Below, piece by piece: positions 1 to 7,729 of a DNA stretch of 64,000 bases. The DNA is from Rhizobium leguminosarum (GTDB lineage Bacteria > Pseudomonadota > Alphaproteobacteria > Rhizobiales > Rhizobiaceae): assembly GCF_004123835.1 (NCBI RefSeq), contig NZ_MZMU01000003.1, positions 744,001 to 808,000 on the forward strand, written 5' to 3'. The number at the start of each line of letters is the position of its first letter. The first letter of the stretch is position 1. Below the pieces are notes generated by a model. The model made no database searches. It was not told the origin of the DNA and worked only from the letters and a program-made list of their open reading frames with translations. The position numbers and the translations under genes are program-made.

Positions 1-802
1 CGTTCAGCGCCGGGATAAGCGGGGCGGCCATGACTGCCGTCTGGATGCCTGCTTCGGCAAGGGTGTGGATCGTCTCCAGCCGCCGCGGCGGTGTGGCGGC
101 ACGCGGCTCCATCGTCCGGGCAAGCTTGCGATCCAGCGTGGTCACCGAGATGCCGACGCGCACCAGGTTCTTGCCTGCCATCTCCTGCAGAATGTCGAGA
201 TCACGCAGGATCATCGCCGACTTGGTGACGATCGATACCGGATGGTTCGCCTTGTTCAACACCTCGAGAATGCCGCGCATGATGCGCCATTCCTTCTCGA
301 TCGGCTGATAGGGGTCGGTATTGGTGCCGATCGCGATAACCCGCACCTTGTAACCGGGCTTGGCGAGTTCCCGCTCCAGCAGTTTTGCCGCATCGGGCTT
401 GGCAAAGAGCTTCGTCTCGAAATCGAGCCCCGCAGAAAGCCCCATATAGGCGTGTGTCGGCCGGGCGAAGCAATAGATGCAGCCATGCTCGCAACCGCGA
501 TAGGGATTGATCGAACGGTCGAAGGAAAGGTCAGGCGATTCGTTGCGGGTGATGGCCGTGCGCGGTTTTTCGACCTGCACTTCGGTCTTGAACGGCGGAA
601 GCTCTTCCCATGTCTGCCAGCCGTCGTCGACGGTCTCGCGCTGCTGCGCTTCGAACCGCCCTGTCGGGTTCAGTCCCGCCCCACGCCCACGCCGCCGATC
701 GACCTCGACTCTCAGACCGGAGGACACGATCATCGCATCGGCAACATCTGCCGTATTGGCAGGCGCGAACGCGGCCTGCCCTGCCAGGGACTGTTCTCTC
801 AT
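1..802 (-). CDS. PA0069-family radical SAM protein (3' end outside window)
   Basis: Reading the minus strand from the ATG at 802 gives an open frame that runs off the left edge. It contains CEHGCIYCFARPTHAYMG, the CxxxCxxC-type cluster motif (C-x3-C-x2-C) that binds the radical SAM [4Fe-4S] cluster, about 120 residues in, followed by a TIM-barrel-like stretch with IGTNTDPYQPIEK and VTKSAMILRD typical of the PA0069/Rv2578c group. A GGGAG ribosome site sits a few bases before the ATG. The substrate of this family is not established; spore-photoproduct-lyase-like or DNA-repair roles have been suggested from fold only. The C-terminus is missing here because of the window edge, not because of truncation. 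Family is clear; function is not. Confidence 0.85.
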   Translation of the reverse strand, partial: MREQSLAGQAAFAPANTADVADAMIVSSGLRVEVDRRRGRGAGLNPTGRFEAQQRETVDDGWQTWEELPPFKTEVQVEKPRTAITRNESPDLSFDRSINPYRGCEHGCIYCFARPTHAYMGLSAGLDFETKLFAKPDAAKLLERELAKPGYKVRVIAIGTNTDPYQPIEKEWRIMRGILEVLNKANHPVSIVTKSAMILRDLDILQEMAGKNLVRVGISVTTLDRKLARTMEPRAATPPRRLETIHTLAEAGIQTAVMAAPLIPALN

Positions 803-941
803 CGGATTCTCCCGTGGCGGAAAGCCATCGCCTCCGCCCGTTTTGCTGATTAAATTCCTATCCGCAAAATGAGAACAATGCAAGAACAAAAAGAGGAAAA
901 CGATGCTGGAAAAATTTTGTGCGGCGCATTATAAATAGTCA

Positions 942-1460
942 ATGTTGACGGTTGTTCTCGAATGTCAGGATCAGGAATCTGAGCTGGCACAGACTTTATC
1001 GGTACTGGTGGCAGGCGCGGTGGAGGGGCTGGTGAGCGATGTGGTCGTGCTCGATCACGGCTCGCGCGACGGCACCTCGCGGGTGGCCGACGCCGCCGGT
1101 TGCCGCTTCCATTCGCAATGGGATATCAAGGACATCGTCCGTTCGGCGCGCGGCGAATGGCTGCTCTTCGTCGAGCCGGGCGCCAGACCGCAGGCCGGCT
1201 GGATCGATGAGATCGCCGAATATGTGGCGCTGAACAAACTGCCGGCGCGCTTCACCGCATCGCGCGGCTATAGGCGCCCGTTCTTCCAGCGTGTCGGCCG
1301 AGCCGTGCCGCCGCTGGAACTCGGCTTTCTCCTGCCGAAGAAGCAGGCGCTCGCCATCGCCAAAAGCGGGATGCGACTTACCGAATTCGTCAAGGGCCAG
1401 AAGCCGGGCAAGCTGGCGAGCGAACTGATTCCGTCATGGGTTGCCCGCGCTGCGCGATAG
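942..1460 (+). CDS. Small glycosyltransferase family 2 (GT-A fold)-like protein
   Basis: A 172-residue protein starting directly with a beta strand (MLTVVLECQD) and carrying VVVLDHGSRDGT near residue 35, which resembles the nucleotide-sugar-binding DDGSxDGT of GT-A glycosyltransferases, then WLLFVEPGARPQAGW where the DxD region would be. It is shorter than usual GT2 enzymes (220-300 residues) and has no obvious DxD metal motif, so catalytic activity is doubtful. It lies divergently from the radical SAM gene. No clear Shine-Dalgarno is visible and TATAAAT lies close to the ATG, so a leaderless transcript is possible. I infer a glycosyltransferase relative; substrate unknown. Confidence 0.65.
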   Translation: MLTVVLECQDQESELAQTLSVLVAGAVEGLVSDVVVLDHGSRDGTSRVADAAGCRFHSQWDIKDIVRSARGEWLLFVEPGARPQAGWIDEIAEYVALNKLPARFTASRGYRRPFFQRVGRAVPPLELGFLLPKKQALAIAKSGMRLTEFVKGQKPGKLASELIPSWVARAAR

Positions 1461-1650
1461 GCATCGCAACCTTCTCGATGGGCCGCGCGCAAAAGATGGC
1501 GCCCAATAGGATTTCGCGCTATAATTCAAAACATGGCGCCGTCGAAGCGCCTCGCTTCGCAACGGAATGGCCATGGAATGCCGGTGAACGGCAGAACAGG
1601 TCAGCGAAAATCTCCTCTTCTGCCGGGTTCCCGGCGAAAGGAGGTGCGTC

Positions 1651-1986
1651 ATGACACGCGGTAGGATCTACGGCGTACGCAGTATGATCTACGGCCTTAT
1701 GGCCGTCATATTGCCGACATTGGTGATCGCACATCCGCATTCGGCAGCATCGCAGATGATGCGCAGTTGCGCAGGCCGACCCGAAGTCGTCAATTTTCTG
1801 GACAAGAACTTCGCCGAAAAGCTCACGGCAGTCGGACTGATCAACCAGAACGCCATTCTCGAGGTCTATGCCGCCGAAAGCGGCACCTGGACCCTCATCG
1901 TCACGGATGTTCACGGCATAAGCTGCGTCCTGCTGTCGGGTGACAGCTGGGATACGATGCCCGTCCTGCCGGGCCTTGCGACATAG
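1651..1986 (+). CDS. Hypothetical exported or membrane-anchored small protein
   Basis: A 111-residue protein preceded by a textbook ribosome site (AAAGGAGG about 7 bases before ATG). The N-terminus has Arg/Lys followed by a hydrophobic stretch (MIYGLMAVILPTLVIAHPHS), which looks like a signal peptide with possible cleavage after the AHA/PHS region. The mature part is about 80 residues with two cysteines that could pair (SCAGRP and ISCVLL). I do not recognise a characterised family. The good ribosome site, signal peptide and codon usage like the neighbours make it likely to be a real periplasmic protein. Confidence 0.65.
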   Translation: MTRGRIYGVRSMIYGLMAVILPTLVIAHPHSAASQMMRSCAGRPEVVNFLDKNFAEKLTAVGLINQNAILEVYAAESGTWTLIVTDVHGISCVLLSGDSWDTMPVLPGLAT

Positions 1987-2009
1987 GGAATGCCGCTGTT
2001 CCAGGCAGC

Positions 2010-2564
2010 CTATTTCGTCGCGCCGCGTTTCAGGTGCTCGTCCAGACGCGGCATGATCTCGACGAAATTGCACGGCGCGCTGCGATAGTCGAGCTGTCCT
2101 TTCAGAATGCCGTCCCAGGCATCCCGGCAGGCGCCGGGCGAACCCGGCAGCACGAAGATGAAGGTGGCGTTGGCAACACCTGCCGTGGCGCGCGACTGGA
2201 TCGTCGCCGTGCCGATCTTCTCGTAGGAAATCCGGTGGAAGATGGTGGAAAAGCCGTCCATCCGCTTTTCGAACAAAGGCTCCAGCGCCTCTGGCGTCAC
2301 ATCGCGGCCGGTAAAGCCGGTGCCGCCTGTAGTGATGACCACGTCTATGTCTTGGTTCTCGGTCCAGGCCTTCACCCGCGCGGCAATCTTTTCGCGATCA
2401 TCGGGCACGATCCCCCGGTCGACCAGCCTATGCCCCGCCTCCGTGATCCGCGCCGCCAGCGTGTCGCCTGACTTGTCCGTTTCCGGCGTGCGTGTATCCG
2501 AAATCGTGAGAACCGCAATGCCGACCGCGATGAAGGGCCGCTTTTCGTCCAGACCTGCCATCAT
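2010..2564 (-). CDS. moaB: Molybdenum cofactor biosynthesis protein B
   Basis: A 184-residue MoaB/Mog-fold protein. The molybdopterin-binding signature TGGTGFTGRDVTPEAL occurs about residue 80 and is followed by the expected PGSPGACRDAW segment. MoaB-type proteins take part in adenylylation of molybdopterin before molybdate insertion. The N-terminus (KRPFIAVGIAVLTISDTR) is canonical. The start codon overlaps the stop codon of the upstream ispE gene by 4 bases, so the two are translationally coupled. Length matches the family. In this group it could equally be annotated Mog-like; MoaB is the better fit by length and motif. Confidence 0.93.
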   Translation of the reverse strand: MMAGLDEKRPFIAVGIAVLTISDTRTPETDKSGDTLAARITEAGHRLVDRGIVPDDREKIAARVKAWTENQDIDVVITTGGTGFTGRDVTPEALEPLFEKRMDGFSTIFHRISYEKIGTATIQSRATAGVANATFIFVLPGSPGACRDAWDGILKGQLDYRSAPCNFVEIMPRLDEHLKRGATK

Positions 2565-3472
2565 GCGCCTCCCGAAACCGTTTCCGTCGCCTGGAAATAC
2601 CAGCCAGGGCGCTGGTCGTGAAGAGCTGCCGCTGCATCTTCGGCAGCAGTCATGGTCGCAAAGATGCCGAAACAGGTGGCGCCGGAACCGGACATGCGGG
2701 TCAGAAGGGCGCCATGACCTTGCAGCATCGCCGCGATTTCCGAAATCTCGGGCACGAGTTCGCGCGCCGGCGGCTCCAGGTCGTTGCGGGCAGCAGCAAT
2801 CGCGGCGAGCCAGTCGGCAGTCTGAGGCGGGCTCGGTGCCAAGCTCAGGGCCGGATTGTTCTTTGTCGCCAGCCGGCGGAAAACCTCGGGCGTCGAGACG
2901 CCCTTCAGCGGATTGGCAAGCACTATGGCAAAGGCCGGCAGATCAGGCACAGCTTCGATCTTTTCGCCGATGCCGCGGGCAATCAGCGGCCGGCTTTTAA
3001 GGCACATCGGCACGTCGGCGCCGAGTTTCAGCGCCAGCGCGGCAAGCGCCTCCGCGGATAATGTCGTGCCCCAGAGCCGCATCAGCCCGCGCAGCGTCGC
3101 GGCCGCATCGGCCGAGCCGCCGCCGATGCCGGAGGCGATCGGCAGGTTCTTTTCGAGATGGATGCGGACGGGAAAGGCGAGGGGACCGATCGCCTGGCGC
3201 AGGAGGTCGCGCGCCTTCAGCACCAGGTTGGTGCCGCCGTCGCCGGCAAGTACCTCGCCGAAACGGCCCGACAGGGTCAATTCGTCGGTCGGCGACCGCA
3301 TGAAGCCCAGCCGGTCGCCGTGATCTGCGAAGGTCACCAGCATATCGAGCAGATGATAGCCATCCGGCCGCTGGCCCGTCACATGCAGGGCCAGGTTGAT
3401 TTTCGCGCGCGCCTCCTCGGAAACGCTAGAGCATGATGCCGAAAAGTGTGAGCGGTTTTCGGACGACATCAT
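2561..3472 (-). CDS. ispE: 4-diphosphocytidyl-2-C-methyl-D-erythritol kinase
   Basis: GHMP kinase of the MEP isoprenoid pathway: phosphorylates CDP-ME at the 2-hydroxyl. Visible signatures are ARAKINLALHVTGQRPDGYH at the N-terminus, PIASGIGGGSADAAATLRGL (ATP-binding glycine-rich loop) and the C-terminal MSGSGATCFGIF. Length (about 303 residues) fits. The start is odd: the only ATG codons in frame upstream of the conserved region (3472 and 3469, plus a TTG at 3478) lie inside the palindromic repeat at 3429-3476, so the first 15 or so residues (MMSSENRSHFSASCSS) are repeat-encoded and not conserved in the family. moaB follows with a 4-base overlap. Dxs, the first enzyme of the same pathway, is at 52443-54359. 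Confidence 0.94.
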   Translation of the reverse strand: MMSSENRSHFSASCSSVSEEARAKINLALHVTGQRPDGYHLLDMLVTFADHGDRLGFMRSPTDELTLSGRFGEVLAGDGGTNLVLKARDLLRQAIGPLAFPVRIHLEKNLPIASGIGGGSADAAATLRGLMRLWGTTLSAEALAALALKLGADVPMCLKSRPLIARGIGEKIEAVPDLPAFAIVLANPLKGVSTPEVFRRLATKNNPALSLAPSPPQTADWLAAIAAARNDLEPPARELVPEISEIAAMLQGHGALLTRMSGSGATCFGIFATMTAAEDAAAALHDQRPGWYFQATETVSGGA

Positions 3473-3476
3473 GCTC
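3429..3476. repeat. Palindromic intergenic repeat, family A, overlapping the ispE start
   Basis: A 48-base element beginning GAGCATGATGCCGAAAAGTG and ending CATCATGCTC: the ends form an imperfect inverted repeat and the centre is a nested hairpin CCGAAAA/TTTTCGG. Two further copies lie at 54455-54559. This repeat supplies the ATG codons used by ispE. Confidence 0.9.
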
Positions 3477-3488
3477 AACTCTTTAAAT

Positions 3489-3540
3489 TAGAACAGGATT
3501 CAGATTTTAGGCCGAACGGGCCTAAAATCATCCTGTTCTA
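3489..3540. terminator. Long perfect-arm hairpin between the TPR gene and ispE
   Basis: Outer arms TAGAACAGGAT (3489-3499) and ATCCTGTTCTA (3530-3540) are perfect complements, and the inner arms ATTTTAGGCC (3504-3513) and GGCCTAAAAT (3519-3528) are also perfect, leaving a 5-base loop. Both flanking genes are on the minus strand, so the RNA hairpin would end the TPR transcript before ispE. There is no downstream U-run, so it may instead be part of the adjacent repeat. Structure is certain, function inferred. Confidence 0.6.
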
Positions 3541-3575
3541 GCAGCGCCGGCCAAGCCCTAGTCAGGCATGGCACG

Positions 3576-5408
3576 TCAGGATTTCTTGTCGACCGGCGGC
3601 GGGGTGACGGGTGCCGGATCCGGCTGCTTCTTGTCGGCCGCCTTGGCATCGTCACTGACGGGAGGCAGGCCGTTGGCGACCTTGTCCTTGATCTTCGGGA
3701 TCTCGGCAGCTTCGGGCTCGGAGGCGAGCGCCCGGTTCCACTGATAGACGGCCTCGAGCTTGCGCCCGACGCGCCAGTAGGCATCGCCGAGATGGTCGTT
3801 GATCGTCGCGTCGCCGGCCTTGATTTGTGCAGCGCGCTCCAGCTCGTCGACGGCATCGTCGAAGCGGTTGAGGCGGAAATAGGCCCAGCCGAGCGAATCG
3901 ATGATGTAGCCGTCGTCAGGGCGAAGCTCGACGGCCTTCTTGATCATGCCGAGACCTTCGTCGAGGTTCCGGTTCATGTCGATCCAGGAATAACCGAGAT
4001 AGTTCAGCACCTGCGGCTGGTCGGGATTGAGCTCCAGCGCCTTGCGGAAGTTCGGTTCCGCCTGGTCCCACTTCTTCAGCCGCTCATAGGCAATGCCGCG
4101 CTGGAAGAAGACGCTCCAGTTGGCGCGGCCGGGAATGGGGCCGATCGCATCGACAGCCTTGTCGTAATTCGTGGCCATCGCCTGGTAGTCCTTGGCGTCG
4201 GAGAGCACGCTGCCATAGGCGAGATAACTGCGGATGTCCTTCGGGTCGGAGGCGATCAGCGCCTGCAGGTGCTTGCGCGCCTCATCCACCTTGCCGCCCT
4301 GGGCAAGGGCAAGGCCGAGCTGCAGTTCGGAGATGCGCCGCATCGGCGAATTCTCCGGCACCTTCTTGTAGAGCGCGATGGCGCGGTCCATCTGGTTCTG
4401 CTTCTCGGCGATGCCGCCGAGAAGCACCAGCGTATCGGCGCTGTTCGGATCGAGCGCATTGGCCGTCTGCAGATAAAGCGAGACGATGTCCTCGGCGCCG
4501 TCGCGGTTCAGCGCGCCGCCAACCGAGAAGAGCACGCCGGCGGCACCTTCTTCGGCCGTCTTGACCTGCTGTTCCTGCTTCTCGTTCTTTTCGATACTGT
4601 CGCGCAGCGCGTTCAGCGGCGCATAGTTCGGCAGCAGGTTGTCGCCGACGGAAACGGCGTCGAGCGCCTTCTGCTTATTGCCTTGTGTTGCTTCGAGGCG
4701 GGCAAGCGCCATCACGGCGCGCATGAAGGTGTCGGGCGCAGTCGCGCCCCCTTCCTTGTCGAGCACGGCATCGTTCAGATGCTTGCGGGCGGATTTCACG
4801 TCGCCGATGGCGATGGCGATCGCCCCGGCATTGTAATTCTGGAAGATGCGGAACCAGTCCGGCCCCTTCATCTTCTCGACCATCGTCAGCGCTTCCTTGC
4901 CGCGGCCGGCACCGACGCGGGCCCAGGCAAGCAGCAGGTCGTTCATCATGCGGTCGAGATCGTTTGGCCCCTTATATTTCAGGATGGCCTCGGCGGACTT
5001 GTAGTCGTCGCGGCGCACGGCATCCATGCCGCGCACGATCGTGGTGATGCGCTCGACGGAAGGATCGCCCTTCAGGTCATTGGCATATTTGACGCCGTCC
5101 TTGATATCGCCATTGAGCAGCAGCGAGATCATCAGCCGCTGGCGAATCTCCGGATTGCCGGGCTCGATCTGCAGCGCCTTCTTGTAGAGTTCGATCGCCG
5201 TTTCATAGTCGTGATCGACATCGGCCGTGCGCGCGGCGAGAAAGGCGCCGGAGAAAGTGGTGACGCTGTCCGCATCGAAATGAACGGCCGTGCCGGCATC
5301 GTCTGTCTTGGCCGCATCCTCGGCGTTCGCGCCGCCGACACCGCTGAGCGAAAGGACAGCGGCTAGCGCTGCGCTCGTAAGAAGACGGATGGCAATTCTC
5401 TGCCGCAT
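3576..5408 (-). CDS. Periplasmic tetratricopeptide-repeat protein
   Basis: Starting at the ATG at 5408 (ribosome site AAAGG just upstream) gives 610 residues with a clean signal peptide, IAIRLLTSAALAAVLSLSGV, cleaved near GANA-EDAAK. The rest is helical TPR repeats (for example LDHDYETAIELYKKALQIEP-like and WDQAEPNFRKALELNPDQ units), most regular toward the C-terminus, which ends in a Pro/Lys-rich tail. TPR proteins of this layout act as scaffolds in the envelope; no enzymatic domain is visible. A longer frame reaching 5456 exists but would place 16 unlikely residues before the signal peptide. The specific partner cannot be deduced. Confidence 0.88.
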   Translation of the reverse strand: MRQRIAIRLLTSAALAAVLSLSGVGGANAEDAAKTDDAGTAVHFDADSVTTFSGAFLAARTADVDHDYETAIELYKKALQIEPGNPEIRQRLMISLLLNGDIKDGVKYANDLKGDPSVERITTIVRGMDAVRRDDYKSAEAILKYKGPNDLDRMMNDLLLAWARVGAGRGKEALTMVEKMKGPDWFRIFQNYNAGAIAIAIGDVKSARKHLNDAVLDKEGGATAPDTFMRAVMALARLEATQGNKQKALDAVSVGDNLLPNYAPLNALRDSIEKNEKQEQQVKTAEEGAAGVLFSVGGALNRDGAEDIVSLYLQTANALDPNSADTLVLLGGIAEKQNQMDRAIALYKKVPENSPMRRISELQLGLALAQGGKVDEARKHLQALIASDPKDIRSYLAYGSVLSDAKDYQAMATNYDKAVDAIGPIPGRANWSVFFQRGIAYERLKKWDQAEPNFRKALELNPDQPQVLNYLGYSWIDMNRNLDEGLGMIKKAVELRPDDGYIIDSLGWAYFRLNRFDDAVDELERAAQIKAGDATINDHLGDAYWRVGRKLEAVYQWNRALASEPEAAEIPKIKDKVANGLPPVSDDAKAADKKQPDPAPVTPPPVDKKS

Positions 5409-5542
5409 TAGGAAACCTTTCTTCGACAGCGTCCCGACAAATGGTGCCGGTCGCAAAATCAGTTGCGATCACTGATTCATAACAGGATGGCTTTTTTGAA
5501 GCGGCGCTGCAAGAAAATCAGCCGGCGATCAAGGACGTTTGA

Positions 5543-6559
5543 TCAATTGACGCGCTCGATGCAGAAGTCGATCACTTCCATCAGGGCGGATTTCCAGACC
5601 GTATCGGGAAGCGGTGCAAGCGCATCGCGCGCGATCGTGCCGTAATGGATCGCACGGCCGATCGTGTCGCTGAGCGTGCCGTATTTGGTGATCAGCCCCA
5701 GCGCTTTTTCGAGGTTGGCGTCGGTGCTGTTGCCGGCCTCGATCGCATCGCGCCAGAAGGCGCGCTCGTCCTCGGTGCCGCGGCGATAGGCGAGAATGAC
5801 CGGCAGGGTGATCTTGCCCTCGCGGAAATCGTCGCCGACATTCTTGCCGAGATCGGCCGCCTTACCGCCATAGTCGAGCGCATCGTCGACCAGCTGGAAG
5901 GCGAGCCCGAGATTCATGCCGTAGGATTTCAGCGCATTGCGGCCGGACCGGCCGGCCTCGGCGACGATCGGCCCGACTTCGGAGGCGGCGGCAAAGAGAG
6001 CGGCCGTCTTGGCGCGGATGACGGAAAGATAATCGTCCTCCGTCGTCTCCATGTTCTTGGCGACGGAAAGCTGCAGCACCTCACCTTCGGCGATCACGCA
6101 GGCGGCGGAAGACAAGACGTCGAGCGCATCGAGCGAGCCGACATCGACCATCATGCGGAAGGCCTGGCCGAGCAGGAAATCGCCGACCAGCACGCTTGCC
6201 TGGTTACCCCAGATCATCCGCGCCGTCGATTTGCCGCGGCGCAGATCGCTTTCGTCGACGACGTCGTCATGCAGCAGCGTTGCCGTGTGCATGAACTCGA
6301 CGGATGTGGCGAGCTTGACGTGGTTTTCGCCGCGATAGTCGAACAGCGAGGCTGTGGCCAGTGTCAGCATCGGCCGCAGCCGCTTGCCGCCGGACGAGAT
6401 CAGATGGTTCGCCACTTCGGGGATCATCTGCACATCGGAGCCGGCCTTAGACAGAATGAGCTGGTTTACTCGCTCCATATCCGCCCTGGTGAGATCGACC
6501 AACGGCTTTATGGATGCCAGTTTGTTTTTGCTTTCTTCAAGCGGTATGACCACGCCCAA
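5543..6559 (-). CDS. ispB: Long-chain polyprenyl (octaprenyl/decaprenyl) diphosphate synthase
   Basis: A 338-residue trans-isoprenyl diphosphate synthase that builds the ubiquinone side chain. The first aspartate-rich motif is in LLHDDVVDESDLRRG and the second in FQLVDDALDYGG; GGKRLRPML, the substrate-diphosphate-binding segment, is also present. Translation probably starts at a TTG (6559), because AGGAG lies at good spacing before it and no ATG occurs until well inside the conserved region. UbiA (28566-29534) would use its product. In Rhizobium the chain is Q10, so a decaprenyl product is likely. The DUF2007 and trmN6-like genes are divergent from it. Confidence 0.92.
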   Translation of the reverse strand: MGVVIPLEESKNKLASIKPLVDLTRADMERVNQLILSKAGSDVQMIPEVANHLISSGGKRLRPMLTLATASLFDYRGENHVKLATSVEFMHTATLLHDDVVDESDLRRGKSTARMIWGNQASVLVGDFLLGQAFRMMVDVGSLDALDVLSSAACVIAEGEVLQLSVAKNMETTEDDYLSVIRAKTAALFAAASEVGPIVAEAGRSGRNALKSYGMNLGLAFQLVDDALDYGGKAADLGKNVGDDFREGKITLPVILAYRRGTEDERAFWRDAIEAGNSTDANLEKALGLITKYGTLSDTIGRAIHYGTIARDALAPLPDTVWKSALMEVIDFCIERVN

Positions 6560-6666
6560 CGACCCGGACTCCTATTCAATCATTGCACCTGACAATAGAA
6601 AGGGGCGATGGACGCGGCAAGGGGTGAATTGTCGCGCTGGGCGAAATTGGAAGGAAAACGACGGCA

Positions 6667-6894
6667 ATGCATGAGCTTATCCGCGCCAACGACCCCGTTC
6701 TACTCTCTTATGCCGAGAGTTTGATGAAGGATGCCGGAATTCACTGCTTCATCGCCGATCAGGGCATGAGCGTGCTGGAAGGCTCACTCGACATGCTGTC
6801 GCGCCGCCTGCTGGTGGATGAGGAGATGGCCGATCAGGCGCGCCGCATCCTTACCGATGCCGGTCTCGGCGGCGAGTTGCGCGAGCGGAAGTGA
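6667..6894 (+). CDS. DUF2007 (putative signal-transducing) small protein
   Basis: A 75-residue soluble protein, MHELIRANDPVLLSYAESLM with the typical DUF2007 pattern of a residue stretch choosing between two neighbouring subunits: aDxxMSVLEGSLDMLSRRLLVDEE. It ends with an acidic helix. Six bases separate it from the methyltransferase downstream, and it faces the prenyl synthase gene divergently, so it is likely the first gene of a two-gene operon. DUF2007 proteins have a ferredoxin-like fold; their role is unknown. Confidence 0.85.
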   Translation: MHELIRANDPVLLSYAESLMKDAGIHCFIADQGMSVLEGSLDMLSRRLLVDEEMADQARRILTDAGLGGELRERK

Positions 6895-6900
6895 GCTCCG

Positions 6901-7671
6901 ATGACCGCCACTGACACCATCGATGCCTTTCATCGCGGCGGCTTCCATGTGGTGCAGCCGAAGGGCAGGGGCCATCGCTCCGGCATGGATGCGATGCTGC
7001 TCGCGGCTCTGATCGCCGACGATCGCCCGGTCAGGGTTGCCGATCTCGGCGCCGGCGCAGGCGCTGCCGGCCTTGCCGTCGCCTCGCGCCTTGCCGATGC
7101 AGAGGTGGTGCTTTTCGAGCGCTCGGCCGAGATGGCCGATTATGCCCGCCGCAGCATCCTGCTGCCCGACAATGCCCATGTCGCGGGCCGCGTCAGCGTC
7201 GTCGAGGCCGATGTGACGCTGACCGCCAAGGCGCGCAACGATGCGGGCCTTACCGATGAGAGCTTCCACCACGTCATCATGAACCCGCCCTTCAACGACG
7301 CCGGCGACCGGCGCACGCCGGATGCGCTGAAGGCCGAAGCCCATGCGATGACCGACGGCCTGTTCGAAAGCTGGATCCGCACGGCGGGCGCCATCATGAT
7401 ATCAGGCGGGCAATTGTCGCTGATCGCCAGGCCCCAGTCGATCGCCGAGATCGTCGCCGCCTGCGGCCGGCGCTTCGGCGGCATCGAGATCACCGCTATC
7501 CATCCGCGTCCGGGTGAAAACGCCGTGCGTATCCTGGTGACTGGTATCAAGGGATCGCGGGCGCGGCTGTCGCTGCGCGCGGCCCTCATCATGCACGAAG
7601 AGGGGAGCCACAAGTTCTCCCCTCTGGTCGATGATTTCAACAATGGCCGGGCGGCCTATGCCAGGCTTTAG
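6901..7671 (+). CDS. tRNA1(Val) (adenine-N6)-methyltransferase family protein
   Basis: A 256-residue class I SAM-dependent methyltransferase. Motif I is VADLGAGAGAAGLAVA near residue 45 and the amino-methyltransferase active-site motif is MNPPFND, which is the NPPY/F signature for N6-adenine methylation. The entry segment FHRGGFHVVQPKGRGHRSGM matches the TrmN6/YfiC group, which modifies A37 of tRNA-Val. It is the second gene after DUF2007, 6 bases apart. Assignment to the tRNA substrate is by family similarity only. Confidence 0.83.
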   Translation: MTATDTIDAFHRGGFHVVQPKGRGHRSGMDAMLLAALIADDRPVRVADLGAGAGAAGLAVASRLADAEVVLFERSAEMADYARRSILLPDNAHVAGRVSVVEADVTLTAKARNDAGLTDESFHHVIMNPPFNDAGDRRTPDALKAEAHAMTDGLFESWIRTAGAIMISGGQLSLIARPQSIAEIVAACGRRFGGIEITAIHPRPGENAVRILVTGIKGSRARLSLRAALIMHEEGSHKFSPLVDDFNNGRAAYARL

Positions 7672-7682
7672 ACTGGTTTAGT

Positions 7683-7728
7683 TCCCACGTAAGTCCTGGG
7701 AAAACCGCTTCCCATTTTCCTGAATTGC
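7683..7728. repeat. Repeat copy (family C) between convergent genes
   Basis: On the minus strand this reads CAGGAAAATGGGAAGCGGTT followed by a TTTTCCCAGG-type arm and TTACGTGGGAAC. It is a diverged relative of the element at 58385-58433 (CAGGAAAAGTG, then GTTTCCTGG, then ATTACGTGAGAACA). It lies between the converging trmN6-like and mntH genes and could form a bidirectional hairpin. Confidence 0.6.
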
Positions 7729-7729
7729 T

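Noticed and set aside
1461..1650. Possible small gene upstream of the exported protein
   Set aside because: Short frames here have no ribosome site or family features; only an intergenic region with the ribosome site for 1651 is supported.
3792..5366. 524-residue plus-strand frame opposite the TPR gene
   Set aside because: The minus strand has a signal peptide and TPR repeats; the plus frame shows only low-complexity antisense composition.
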